DNA of 64,000 nt. Source: Omphiscola glabra. Taxonomy: Eukaryota; Mollusca; Gastropoda; Lymnaeidae. The notes under the pieces were generated by a model that was not told where the DNA came from, did not search any database, and worked only from the letters and a program-made list of their open reading frames with translations. The stretch lies in the NCBI GenBank assembly GCA_964017045.1, contig OZ024810.1, positions 15,426,704 to 15,490,703 of the forward strand, given 5' to 3'. Position 1 is the stretch's first letter, and each line of letters starts with the position of its first letter. A program made the translations under genes and the position numbers. This document shows, in pieces, positions 11,127 through 26,100 of the stretch.

Positions 11127-14100
11127 GTAAGTATTCAATTTGTGTCACAATTTAAGGGCATTTATTGTTTGAACACAACTGCCGGATTAGAAATCTGTAA
11201 ATGAAATATAATTACATACATGTCTGGTCAATATAGCTACATACATGTCTGGTCAATATAGTTGCATACACGACTAGTCAATATAGCTACATACATGTCT
11301 GGTAAATATAGCTACATACATGTCTGGTCAATATAGTTGCATACACGACTGGTCAATATAATTAATTACATACATGTCTGGTCAATATAGCTACATACAT
11401 GTCTGGCCAATATAGTTGCATACACGATTGGTCAATATAGCTACATACATGTCTGGTAAATATAGCTACATACATGTCTGGCCAATATAGTTGCATACAC
11501 GACTGGTCAATATAATTAATTACATACATGTCTGGTCAATATAATTAATTACATACATGTCTGGTCAATATAATTAATTAGATACAAGTCTGGTCAATAT
11601 AGCTACATACATGTCTGGCCCACGTAAGCATCCAAAAATGACATATGATGGCTTATCAGACCAGAATGTAACCCAATCAAAGGTTGATTTATGAGACCAA
11701 TATGTAAACCATTCAATGGGTGACATATGAGAATATCCTTAGAGGCTATAAGCCAAAAAATTGCCGTGTTAACCACTACCTCTCTCCTATCTTAACAGGC
11801 TGTACATTTGTCAGCGACGGTTATGGACCATCTGAAACTGGCACGTGTTTCCATGCCAGCAAAGAGACCTTGACCTGGCAGGACGCTCACGGGTTCTGTC
11901 ATTTAAGCCAAGGTTGGCTCATGAACTCTGCGTATGAATTGAGTTCCCATTTCGACCCTAATGTACTGAGATTAAAGGGTGAGTACTGCATGTTCACATT
12001 ACTGTTGTAAATTCTTTCATGTTTATTTATTTAATTTATTAAATTTTTTTAGCACGCAAACAAGAAAAATCTGGTTTGGGTAGTTTAAGCGCCGTGGCTT
12101 ATACATTTTTTTTTCTAAAAAATCCTTTACATTAACTTCGCTTCTATTTGTGTGTTTCTTTCCTTCTGTCTGACTGTGTGGCAAACTCTACGGCCGACTA
12201 CGTTATTAAGCTGAAACTTGGAACAAAGACTCGTTGCCAAATACGTTTCATTCTATCAAACTTTCGATCCTAATTTTTTTTTTTAATCTTATGTCAATAT
12301 TTTGACAAGCATGCTTTTAAATAACAACACGCAAGGCCTGGAGTTGTTTGGTTCTTTTTTTTTTTTTTTCCCCCTTTTTTTTTTAAAAACCCCAATAAAT
12401 ACAATATCAAGAGTCTCGTAAATATTTTAAAAAAAATTAAGGTAACAACATTTCTTTGTTGTTGGGATAAGTTGTGAAGATTGCAGATAGGTGGGTTTAG
12501 CGCTTCATAATTACCTGCAGATCGCCCAACTGGGGGTTGCGGAGTTCGTCCCATAATCAGTGTGGGGGACTCTATTTGTGCAAGGTATCGTGTTTGTGGG
12601 TCTCCCTTGAAATCTGACCATTTTAAGTTTATCGCAATGGCTCGCAATCATCGCAAGTGCAATTTAAAAAAAAAAGTTTTTTTTTTCTCTTTTTTAAAAA
12701 CTAGGAATCCTGTCCCTGTGGTCTGGACATCATGTCAAAAATCGACGCCTGCTGGCTGACAACTTCCCAAATGTACAAAGGTGAGTAACTTTTGTGCAAT
12801 AACAAGATCTTTTGTCAGTGATATTTAAATTACTCTGTAACATTGTAAAGAGATACCTGGAGATTGATATTCCCAAAGCAGCAAATTGAATACGGATTAT
12901 ATTAGGATTGCATAATTCTATTTAAGAAATTATCACATTGTTTCAGTGCCGGGACCTTCACCGATTTTACACTGAACAATGCCACGGGCAGTTCTCTCTG
13001 TGTGCTGCAAGTCTTCAACGGAACATGCAAACCAAGGTGAGTGGAATTAGTATACACGGTAAACAATTATGGCTTTTGGGGACCTGAGACAACGCTAGCT
13101 GTTCTAAGACAAAGTTAGCGTTTATGAGAGGATGTTAACAGTTCTACAATGTTCTTAAATATTCCTGGAACGTTGTTAGTGGTCCCATCTATCTTGGTGG
13201 CCTTTTAGAGCCACAGAGGGGTGCGTGGAGGCAAAAAATTGAACAAATATCGATCCTAATGGCATTTTAGAGTAGCCAAAAAAAAAATGTGTGGGTTGTT
13301 GAAGTCAAATAAAGAACAAATATAGAAAAAATATTTTACCATTGTTATTCAAGTGGGACCACAGCCTGAAAAACTTGAATGGCTTCAAAAACCTTTAATG
13401 GCCAACTATAACTTAGGGGTATATGTATATAATAATTTAATGTTTGGAGAAGTCTCCAGTCCGTATAGTGGTCAATAAAATTCTTAGATCAAATTCAAGT
13501 CTCTTAAATCTTACGACCATTAAGTGTATGCGCCTTTAAATTCTTCATTGAATATACATATTGGTTATTTAACCATTCGCTTGTTTCGACTCTTAAGTAT
13601 CACCAGGCTAACTGATTTTAAGTATCACCAGGCTAACTGAAAGACAAGCACAAGCAGGGGACGGTGGGACACAGTGTGAAGACTCTTACACCAATGTGTT
13701 CACCCCTTGTGACCAGAAACACTTCTTTGTGTGTATGTTTGAAGTCAAGCTCGACTTTACTAAAGATTACGTCTACTGTAAGTCATTGCAGTTTTATTGC
13801 ATCTGAGTTGTTATCCCTTTTAAAACTTGGATATTTTAAAAACAGTTTGGTGCGTTTATTATTATTATTTTTATTTTATTTTTGGGGGGAGGAGGGGGGA
13901 TTGTGTTCTAAAATAAGCATTAATTGTGGGTAAATTGAGAACTCTTCTGTCTCGGGAGCATTCTTTGAAAAAAACCAATGTGGTTATGGTTATTGGGGGG
14001 AGAATTACATATACATTCTAGTTGTTTTAATTATTTGTATATGGTTTTCAGAAGTACCCGATGTTCTTATAACATAATCCTTTAGTTTTGTAGTCTTTTT

Positions 14101-17100
14101 ACTCGCTGGAGCTCAGGAATAGCCAGTATTTATCTACAAAAAATCAGTGCTCTTCTGGTAAGAGCATTAGGTGCTTCATTCTTCATTATGTAATGTAAAT
14201 AATAATTGTAACAAAACTTTTGCAGCTTCCATGGCACCGTTAAAATAAAATTAACGAAATTATAGGTGGCTAAATCAGGTGTTTAGCACTTGTAAGAATC
14301 GGTGCACCATGTTATATGTCACAGGCAAAATTGAAGTTCACCTTTTTTTGTATTCTAATTTCTTAATTTTATTTTTCTTTTGAGAAAAATATTTTGCAGC
14401 TTTTGTGCTATAATATGAATTTTTTATCCTTACTAAAAATTGCGTTAATACTGTAGTTCTTAAAAAAAAAAGGAGGTGATGTTTTTTTTTTAGGGGGGTG
14501 GGGGGTGTTGTTACGTAAGAGATGAGGGGTACGGTTAGAGATTAGGAAAGAAAGAAGTGGCAAGTTACTGTGGGGCAGTTCAATGCGAGGTTTGAAATCG
14601 TTAAATAAAAGAATGGTTAAGAATATTTGATATAGCAAGGTGTAGAAGTGTTTGTTCGTAATGGGGTTAGGGTTAGGCAAAGAGTAGTAATGGATTGGTT
14701 GTTAATATGGGAGATTCACATTGCGTTAGGGATAAAGGTGAGTGAGTTAGGAGAGTTTGTGAATGCAAAGGGAAGAAAAAAGAAGAAGGTGTTACATTTA
14801 TTCAGTCTATTCGAAGAGTTGTGGATTGGAATAACACCTTTCATCTTAGTCCCAAAGACACCGAGAACCTGTTTATGTCGTGTCCCAGCTTAAAATTATT
14901 ACAGAGAGCCAAGTACGGTAAGCTAGACCTGCATTACAGTAGTGTGGTGTGGCGCAGCCAAACTCGGCCCCTCATAGACTAAAAATTACTAATAGTACAA
15001 CGAGAATTAAATGATTTTATTGTATTTTTTAACCACAGATCACGGTAGCACTCCCACGATTCGAAGTGACACTTTACCAGTGGATTTTTACACGACTGCT
15101 GAAAGCGTTCCGTTTAATGAAATAGATGCCACTTGCAAAAGAACACTTCAAAATGGAAAACCTTTCAGGTAAGACGTGTACTAGGGGAATGGGTGCAGTC
15201 TTCTTCTAAATAACACTTTTTTAGTTGAAAAAAAGATTTAGTAACAGCAAGTAGTGGATCTAACAGAGATTGTTAATAAATCGTCATTGTTTTGGCCAAT
15301 TTTATAATAGAAAGGAAATTATAACTTTTATTAAAAGGGTATTTTCATGACAGCCATTGTATCCTCAACCTCAGTGGGGACAGGCACAACCAGCTCTTCC
15401 TCTTCAATGGTGACAGTACCTAAATTCTTAAATGGTGTGAACGTTGGTTGTAACTACATGGTCCCCCAGGCTTTTTGCACCACTTCGGGAAAAGAAATCC
15501 TGATCATTTGGCAGAAAATGACGCCCCTCGATTTAAATTAAAAAATAACGCCCCCGCGCCCTCCGAACACACCTTCCAACGTAGCTTCTCCCATTCTATA
15601 CCTCGGTCATATGACCAGGGGTGTCATCAAACATACCCAGAAACTCATCATCTCAAACTAGCGAATGCAGCAGATATTCCAGGTGCTTTGCTTGGCGCTG
15701 TGGCTGTGAAGACACGTATGGCTCTCCCAACTTTTGTCATAATATCGAGAGATCGGAGATCTGTTGCAAGGAATAAAGATGTCAGCCTAAAAAACATTCG
15801 GCTGCCCGTACAATTGTTCAGTTAGCCTTATCGATAAGACACATATATATGCAGTTTGCAGTAAAAATATATCAATTAATCTTATACGTTTTCGGTTATC
15901 AACGTAAATATTCAGTTATATAAACATTCAGTTAGCAACTACATATTGATTGACCCACATGCATTTTCAATCTGACAAATTAATATGTAGTTATCTGTTT
16001 AAAGATGTCTTCTATTAAACGCGATGGACGCGGGACGAAATCAGTCCCCCAACCCTGCGAATAAGTTTATAATTAATGTATTTTCAATCATAAGGTCGAC
16101 CTCTGACATTGAAAGAAAAATGCTCATATCATATGGGAACGCGTCTCTCCATCTTGGTTACATAAACAACACAATAGAAAGCTTTTGGCTCGACGCTGGA
16201 GAGGACAACGTCTGTAGCGCTGTGGATGTTGGCTCTTCTAGATTCGTAAGACATTATTTTAAACATTTAAACTCTGCAATTTCTCATTTGTCTTTATTAC
16301 ATTACACAATGTTCTTAGACCTAATTTATTGGGAAAGATGGACCAATTCTGGGCACCGTTGTTTGGTCGAGACACGGTTTTGTTGTAGTTTTGTTCGCTT
16401 TTATTGTCTGTTTTCAATAATTTGCAAGATTAGACATCATAGTAACAATATCCTTTTTCTCGCATTCTTCATACGCCCTGTATCTAAGTCTCCCGATCAA
16501 TCGTGGATGGATCCGTGGCTAAATGGGATATAATACACTATTAAAACTTATCCTAAGCCAAATTGGACATAGTCAACCATTACACATCACGAGAGAATAA
16601 GGGTTTACCATTCTGACAGTTATGTTTCTTGATGCTTTGCAATATTTAATTGATAGATTTAATTGTAGTGCGCCATCTTTTGCTTTACAATAGGTACAGC
16701 AGGAATACACACCTTTGCCATGCGGCACGCCTCTGAGAGTCTTGTGTCAACTGAACAAGTTATATAACGGTGAGTGACGTCATGTCAAAACGTGGAATAA
16801 ATTTACTTCAACTAAATACGTGTTTCCCTTCTGGACTATTTTTCTTCAAGTAATCGCTTAAAGACAATATCACTTCGATTTTTATCCTACATTTTCAGAC
16901 ACATCTCCCCCAGAATTGAAAATCACAGCCAATTGGCCAGGTGTTATGGTGATTGGCAATGAATTCCAAGCACCTTCTAGACTAGCACGTCAGTTTGGCA
17001 ACTTAAGTGACGCCTATGATCCCCTTATCCAAAACAACGTCTCCATCGAGTGCGTTACTTCCATATGACCAGTAAGCTGGTTTTTTTATTGTCTTCTTTA

Positions 17101-20100
17101 TTTCTAAAATAAAACTCATCTTCTGTCAACACGGTTTATCGATGATGAGCTTCGTCAAATAGGCGGTGATTATATTTTAGAGTCCCACAGTTGGGATTTA
17201 CAATACACTGAATTCGCTGAAAATTATATAAAGTGAAAAGGAAGATTATCATTTGAACTACGGTCAAGAAGAATGCATAGTTTCACCTTACATTTAAGTA
17301 GAAATCTAATTATTTTGGCCTCGATAAATCTCTTCTCCCCTTTCCTCCGTGACCAGCTTCAGAAAGTGACGTTCTACAAGAAAGGGATTCCAGTTATGTC
17401 TCATGACGGTATGTTTCCCACGGCGGGCCATTATTTTAATTGGACTGAACAAGAAGTAAGTACCAACTTGTGTCTCAATAAAAATATTCACAATCAAGAG
17501 GTCACTCTCATACATGCACCGTGTACTTTGATAAACGAACCGGGCACTTGGGTAAATGCCAAACTCAGCTACATTTATTATTTTATTATTTCAGAATATT
17601 TATTTTATGCACAAATATAAATAATTTTTAATAAATAATACATATACATTTTAACATATATACAAATATTTATATATTCATTACAGTTAATTTAATATTA
17701 TTATACTGTGTTGTATTGAAAAATATTAAGATATTTGAATATTGAATACAGAGTGACGTTTTGGTTTCTGATGTTTCTGACATCGATTTCAACCAATACT
17801 TTCATTGTGAGGTCAATAATTTAAAAGACGGCTCAATTTTGCAATCAGACTTTGCATTCTTACGCCTTACAGGTTAGTCTTCTATACAATTATGGGTATA
17901 ATTGTATAAATTTAACTTCTGGCGGAAATATCAAAAGGAGCTACCGAAAACTATCAAGAAACTAATTTGTTTGAAACCAATTTGTACGAAATACTGTTGT
18001 TTAAACTGAAGGTTTTTTTCCAGTTGAATTGATTTAGTACTAGTAACTAGTTTTTGGATACGATGTAAAAGCCGAGTGAGGCATATGCCCTTCGAAGGGC
18101 TTATGGGAAGTTGTCCCATTTCATTAAAAGAATTAATTATTTTAAAACAGTGAGCTAACACACTTGCAACTTACTATATACGACATTAATTATAATTAAT
18201 CAGTAAAAAATTGTTTTAATGTTTTATTTCTGTCTTTTTTAAAGAGAGACAGGCAAGAAAGACAACTATTGAAATTCGCCTACATTTCAATTTACAAAAT
18301 AGTTCATATGATAAAATTTATTCCATTTTAATCCATCGAAATAAAATTCCATATTTTATCTTTATGCATTAAAGTTTCTCAATTAAATCCATTGTCCATA
18401 TTAGCAACTAAACAGAATATCGATAGCTCGTTCAATTATAATGACAAGCATTCTTAGTACACCAACATATTCATCACATTTAGGAACACACTGTCACAAG
18501 TATTAATTATTGCTTACCTGAAAGCTACTTGGTCAATTCCACTAGTTATAGGATGGGTACAAAACCACCGTTTGACTTGACCAGATATTTGTTTTAGAAT
18601 GGAGTTCCGTGTCACCAATTGACTACACCAGTTATTTCTAAAGAATTTATTATACCAGATATTTTATATTTGTTCCAGATTACGAGATCTATTCACTGCA
18701 CATTGACCTGATGTCCAATGACATGGCGGACACACTTTCCGTGGTCATGCTCAAGGCTTCATTACTAAACGGATGGGCTCCTCAAACCAATGTCGCCAGT
18801 GCCAGGAATCTTTCGTTTAATCCAACTATGACATCACATCGTTATTTGTCAAATGAGTCAACATTGGGCAACCTCCAGGGCAGCCTAGACAATGTCATAA
18901 AGCCCTTGCAGGGATGGCAGATAAAACCCATGCTCTTTACGTATGTTATTTTGCATTAACTTAGACGTAGCATTTTTTGTTTGCTTCACTTAACATTTGT
19001 ATTAGCTGGAGTTAACACTTAACATAGTTCTTAGTTTCATTTAAGATTGATTGTTGGGTTCACTTAAGATTGTTTGTTAGTTTCACATAAATTGTTTTGT
19101 TTAAAAAACATAACATAATAGTGTAAGCCTTAATATATTATTATAACTGGAAAGTAGTATCTCTTTTAAATATCTAACAAAAAATATATTATTTTTCACA
19201 CAATCGTCTAATAATCAAATAACGTACATATCTCTTTAATAGAATTGAGTCATCGAACAATTATTTTTTCAATTAAAAAAACAATCAAATCTTTATTTTT
19301 AATTTGTGAAAACGACAATGCACTCAAGATTTATGTTGTTTTATTTACAAATTCACTATAGGATATCCCCTAATGATGACAGAAAGAGTCTTGTGGCGTA
19401 TTTGTACCGTAACGTCTCTGAAACACAAACCATTGAAGACATGAACCATACAATGTTTGAACTGGCATTTGAAAACATAAAGGAGCTTTTCCAAAAGGTA
19501 TTACTAGAACAATAGCATCAGTGGAACAACTATTTTCATGTAAATATTTTGAAAGTGCAAGTGAATCCTAAGTTGTAACTCTTTGGAATCACTGGTTCTT
19601 TGCCAAACTGTTAACACTACATCTTCTCAGTGAGGCTAATACAATTCACTTCTCGGTGTTTGTAGTACTTTCCTACCTTAGTACCACACTCTTGTTGGTG
19701 ACGTTTCTAACATCTTCTTCTTTCAGTGGAAGGCCCGCTATTTGTCCATTACATTATTTCATCTCTCTTGTAGCCTGGTTACAGTTGCCGTCTCTTGTAG
19801 CCTGGTTACAGTTGCCGTCTCTTGTAGCCTGGTTACAGCTACCATCTCTTGTAGCCTGGTTACAGTTGCAGTCTTTTGTAGGCTAGTTACAACTGCCGTC
19901 TCTTGTAGCCTGGTTACAGCTGCAGTCTCTTGTAGCCTGCTTGCAGTTGCCGTTTCTTGTAGCCTAGTTACAACTACCGTCTCTTGTAGCCAGGTTGCAG
20001 TTGCCGTCTCGTGTAGCCTGATATAGGTGGCCCTTGTCCAGTTATACCATCCCGTGTCTCTCCTTGATGAAGTCTCCATTTCATTTTGAATGTATTTTGT

Positions 20101-23100
20101 TGTCGGTCGTTACAATCGCTCATTAAATCAACTCTTTACCATTTACATCAAAGGAGCTTTTCTTTTCTTTTTTACTTTAACCTACGACTAACTACAGAGC
20201 AAGGACGAACTTCAACAATTCAATGTCTCATCTGTTCAAATGCGTAGTATCGACTGGTGCTGGCCTGTAAATCTGTCAGACAGCATTATCAACGACGGAT
20301 ACAACTACCCAAAGTCTACCGTAGGAACGGTCTGGAAGAGTCCTAATACATGTGCACAGGGTAATATACCTAGCCGTCCAAAAACTACATATCAGTTATG
20401 AGAATTCTTTAAAAACCTTTGAAAAAAGCGTCTTTTAAACAAAATCCAAAAATTAATATTAAATGTTTTGTAATACCATTTGACTCAATGTCCTTACAAT
20501 GTCCAATCAGACCGCCAACCACTGGTGACCATTGCATGTGAGGGAGACAAGATCATTGGACTATATTGGAGACGTCGTGTAAACCCGCTCTGTGAATACT
20601 ACTCAGCTAATAATTCTGAGAGAACTAACGCCACATACAGACTTCGGGATCTAGCACAGGTTGGAATCTTTTCTTTTTTTCCATAATCAAATTTTACCTA
20701 GAGATCTTATGTAATTTGATTGTTTTATATAAATATTATAATATACCGGAAGAACATCAAATTTTGTAATGACGACCAAAGAATTTAAAGATAATTCACT
20801 TAACTATTTATAAAATTATTTTTTTTATTGATGGTTTATTATATATGATTTTATTTACCATATTTTTATAAAAACATTTTTAAATTCCAATAAGACGAAT
20901 ATCACAGAACGTAATATTGAGGAAACTGTGAACTCAACAAGACAAATAATCCGGAAGATGATCATCAGCAGGGTTATACCTGAAGATGTCACTTATATCG
21001 CAGACATCCTCCAGAAGTCCAGTGATGTTCGTGTTAAGACCCCGGCCACCGTTCAGTGGATGCTGGACATTGCTTCTTCCATGAGGAACTTCCCAGATCA
21101 TGTCTTAACAGAGTCCCAGAGATTAGGGAATGCCACAAATAGGTTTGTCCTCAGCTGGTAACACGTGTGTGTAGGAATAATTTTTTTAAAAATATATTGA
21201 TTTGCTGAATTTTTTATGATTTCCCCGAAATGGCTTTCATGGTTTCCCACTACCCCCAGATACTACACCCAAACCCTAAGGGGATTCGGGTACGCTTACT
21301 GTATGTTTACAACAAGTTGCAGAAAAAGCTAAGACATAAATATGTGCTTATATTATTATTATTACTTTTTTCATTGGTAGCTTTCTATAGCGTGGTACGC
21401 CAGCCTAGGGCTGGGCTCACAACGCTGTACATATAACTTCAGAGTTAACGGGTTTTAAAAAAAAAAATTATATGCTTAAAAAACCCCAGAAGATGTCTCT
21501 TCTTATTTTGTTCGCACTTCGTTAATTTGAACCGGTTAAAAATCGTTACATCTCTAAGTTGTAATAAATAATTGACTATAATATGAACTAAATTAAAATA
21601 ATAATAAACTGAGCTTATTTTTTTATTCTTTTTACATATTTAGAATTTTAAAGACTCTGGATCTATTAGGAGGCCAGGTTGAAATTGGAACTAACAAAAA
21701 ATTCATTCGAATAACTTCCGATGGTGTCGGCCTGGAAGTCTGGAACCTTAGCCGTGTCAATGACAGTACATTTATTGTTGGGATTAAGGTGTGTATTGTT
21801 CAGATTTAAACTACAATGAGCATGAAGTTAAACTCTTAGTTTATAACAAACTAAATGTTTTGTCTGTTTGGGTCATTCAGTTATTCCAAGCTGAAATAAA
21901 ATCCTTGATTTTTTTTTTTTGCACAGATATTGTCTGGTGACAAAACAGAGGTTCTCACTTCAGAAAATCTCCTCACAGTTACTAAAAACGACCAGGTTAA
22001 CTACGAGCGTGCTGAAGTAGCCATTCTGTTACAGAAAGGTTTAATCATGGTTAGTGAATCATATTATTAATAAGAATTTGGTTGTTTTTTTAAATTTAAT
22101 TGCAATTATTTTTAAATATGATTTGTACTCTCTGAAAACTAGGCCAATTTTATTAATATTTAACATCTCAATTCCTTGCAAAGGGCTGCATTGCCCACAT
22201 TTTGGTTTACCGTCTTTCACATATATTCGGAAAGAAAATCTGTGTAATTTTCATACTCTTACATGAAAATCAACAAATGAAATTTTTTTTGTTTTTAAAA
22301 ACATTTTGTATTTAGATTTATTTAAATACGATGTAGCGCACGGCATTTATTTATCAATTTTAGGGGGCGCCATTTTCATGTTTTGAATGATTGCCTCGAC
22401 ATGGTCCTGCTTGTCCGTCACAAGGGAAAAATGATGTTTTTTGTGTGTGTTTTTGATTGTGTTCATTTTCGTTTTGTGTGTCTTTTTGTTCGTTTTTTGC
22501 AATGTTTATAACATGACTTGTTGAAAAATTGTTACAGGACACTCTAAGTAACTACTCTGGCTCAAATATCAGACTGTCTATGAATGTCTACTCAGACACA
22601 ACACTCTTCAAAAATAGTGTAGTACAGAACAACATCAGTCAGCCATCTCTAAACAGCCGAGTCATAACTGCACAAGTAAGTACGGAATCATTAGTGGTCA
22701 TTTGCTAGCATTATCATTAACATTTCCATCAAATAACACCTCTTTTTTTTTTACATTACCAATTATTGTTAACTAAATTGGTGCACAGCTAGGTTCAAAA
22801 GTTATTCAATTTATAAAGATTACTCATATATTTAATTACCTATTAGTTTTATTTAATTTAATTTTAAACCCGTGGTTGCCGACCCGCGGCCCCCGCGCCG
22901 TATGCTCAATTCTATCTTCACCAATTTTGCGTACGTGCTCCCTTTTTGGACTGAGTAAAAAAAAATATCAATTTTGACAGAAGTTCCCTTTCTGATGACG
23001 TGAACGCCATTATTACTGGTTTGTTTTATTGTTTAAACAATTAAAGACTACTTGTGTTGATTCAAACCATGTCGTGAATTTCTTTGAAGAGTGAATGGTT

Positions 23101-26100
23101 TACAAGACATCCTCCTTGTAAGGGGCTAGGAGAAAGAAACGGAGTTTTAGACTCAGAAATTGTTTTCTGTGGCCATTCGGCAGTGACGTAGCGAGGTTAA
23201 CTCGCGCCCGGGGCACAATACCTTTTTAGCGCCCCCCCCCCCCTATTCGAAAACCATACAATATTATATGTAAAATATACCTTTTTGCTCCCCTTTGTGA
23301 GTAGCTCCCGGGGCATGATGCCCCCTTGCCCCCCCCCTCGCTACGCGGCTGCCGTTCGGAGGGGATCTACACCGTACACGACTATCCGCGATTCTGGGCG
23401 CCGCAAAGAGCTGACTCACGATGAAAGTGTCACATGAAGTCATTTGGGTTGCCACCCCTGCTTTAAATAAGCTTTAATGAAGTTAATTAAAGTATAATAA
23501 TACACACATTTTGGGCGGGTGGTGGGATTCAGTAGACTCTACAAGTTTCGTTTTATAAATGCTTATTACAATAACCATTGTTATTATTACAGCTATTGGT
23601 CGATGATAAACCGGTCTTCAACCTGAACTCTAAAACGGTCCAGATTTTGTTTCGGCCAGTCCGGCAGGTGCCAACACATCTGAGACCTGGTCTGACAATT
23701 TGTGCCTTCTGGGACTTTGAGGCCGAGTCAGGTGCGGGGGGCTGGTCGAGCCAGGGATGTTTGTACAACCAAAGCATTGACGGCAGGGATGTTTGTGTTT
23801 GCGATCGTCTTACAAACTTTGCTGTCCTGACGGTAGGCGTATTTTTATATCAATCGTACCTGACCATTCTGTGTGCCCTGTTTTATATACACCGTTCATC
23901 TTAGGTTTATGAGCACTATGTTCATCAGCATCATCATCAGGTCCCTTATTCCCTTGGACCATTGGGGCGCCACAGATGACATAAAAACTATCCTCCTCCA
24001 TTCGTTTCTGTTTTCTTTTATGTCAACCGTATCTCACCTGTTAGAGTGGCATGCTTTAAATCAACCGTGTCTTACAAGTTAGTGTAACCGGTTTTATATT
24101 AACCGTATATCTTTTTTCTTATGATCCATATATAAACTGCTGTTGTGCCCCTATGATATATCCTCCATAAATAGCCGGGGGGGGGGGTGTCAATTACAGT
24201 TTAAAGTTTTCACAAACACTTGATTTGAGGTCATGAGTTTTTATTTCAAAAAAAAAACCAGGAAAATAAAATATACCAATATCTGAAAGATATACATATA
24301 CAGGCTCATCAAAGTGTGACTAATGCTTCAATACATAACTAACTATAAACATGATGGATAACTCTCGATAACAAATGTTTTAGAGGTTATTCAAAGTTTG
24401 ACCAACAAATTCATTTACATAACAAGCATTAATCATGTATGATAATAAAGTTAAATAGCATGCGATGCTTCATGAGAAGACTAAACCCAACATGACCATC
24501 GAGTGGGTTACAAATTTCGCCTTTTTTATAATTTTTGATTATTAAAGAATTTATGCTGCGGGTTACAGCTTCTAAGACAATTACACAGTTTTGCCTCTCT
24601 GAAACTATGTGAGATTCGCGGGTGTCAGGACCTATATTTTAATCAAGGAGAAACTGAGGTATTAGATGTCTCATGTAACCTACAATTCTAGACAATAGCA
24701 GTATTTATACTAAAATAACATAACTGTTATGATTATGTCAACGCACAGACTTTAGTCTATGAAGGATTCAACCGCATAACGGTATGTTAAACTACAATAA
24801 TAGCATGTATAACAGATAGTTGTATCCAGTTGCACAAACTTTTTCTATTAAATACATAAGCGCATTGCAGCATGTGTAATGAAAATGATATTACTCGCAG
24901 TTGTAGACGCTTGCACACGCTGTGTCTATATAAGACATAGGCAAATGATATTATAAATAACTTGGGCGCTATCATTTTTACGGGTCAAATTGAAAGGACT
25001 AGACAAGCAATTAAATATGCACCAAAAATAAACAAAAAAAAGAGGATATAAAATTATTAATTGTCTTTACTTGTAGAGTTGCCAGATGTGAACGACGAAT
25101 AAATTTAACACCGGTGTGTAAATTTATTTTCTTTTGATTAAATGTGGCCACAATTTGGGCCCTATCGGTATAAGAAAAAGCCTGCACACACAAAACAAAG
25201 ACCAGAACACCCTATCTCTGGTATTCTAGTGTATAGGACCTGATGGTCCTGTGATGGATAATCGCTGTCTGTAAGGGACGAACCCTAGCGACGCCGGATA
25301 TATTGACCAGTGATTAATTTGAGTCTTAGTGAATGTGGCACTTGAATAAAGGCTTTGGAGAATTAGCGGTTCCTTTTTTTTGTGCCACTTATTTGAAATT
25401 TTCCAATGTCATCTACATTATATAATATATATTTAACAGATTTTCTGATTTTAAGCAAATTTTAATTAAATCACTTACTACACTAGTGTTTTTTTCTTCT
25501 TATAATTTTATTTGACTGTTAAAATGTAAAAAAAAAAATGTTATGTATTTTTAAACCTTCGCAGAGTTTCTATGACCAAGAAAGAGTGAACGATGAGAAT
25601 TTTTTTGGCCTGTTAATCGTCTCCTGTGTGGGAGCAAGCCTTTCTGTCATAGGACTCTCATTGTCGATTCTTTCATTTCTGTTCATCAAGTAAGTCCTCC
25701 AACTCTATCCATAGATAAAGTCCAGATGAATATAGCATTAAACTGTTCCCTTGTTTTACCCCATATCCCTTAAATAATAAATTTGTAAAAAAAAACAGTA
25801 ATTAACGAAAAAGTTATTGTGATAACAATAGGGCATCTATTTTAAACTGATTTTTTTTCCTGAAGAAAATATAAGGTTTTGTGTTAATATGTTGACTTCT
25901 AAAACTGCATGGTTGGTTTTTAATTTATATATTTTTAAGTTCATTTTAATTTGTATGTACAGCGTGGTGAGCCCATCCCTAGGCTGGGGTACAACGCTAT
26001 AGAAAACTACCCATAATAATAATAATAATAATTTATTGTCAGACAATTGCAGAACAGCCGTCCACAGCAGACTATGTTCCAGCTGTGCCTTTCACTTCTC

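Noticed and set aside
13607..13631. Upstream acceptor as the true exon 5 start
   Set aside because: It shifts the frame and meets TGA, and copy 2 supports the downstream acceptor.
16024..16533. 169-codon ORF as a stand-alone gene
   Set aside because: Only 16095-16245 is conserved with copy 2, flanked by proper splice sites; the rest reads into introns.
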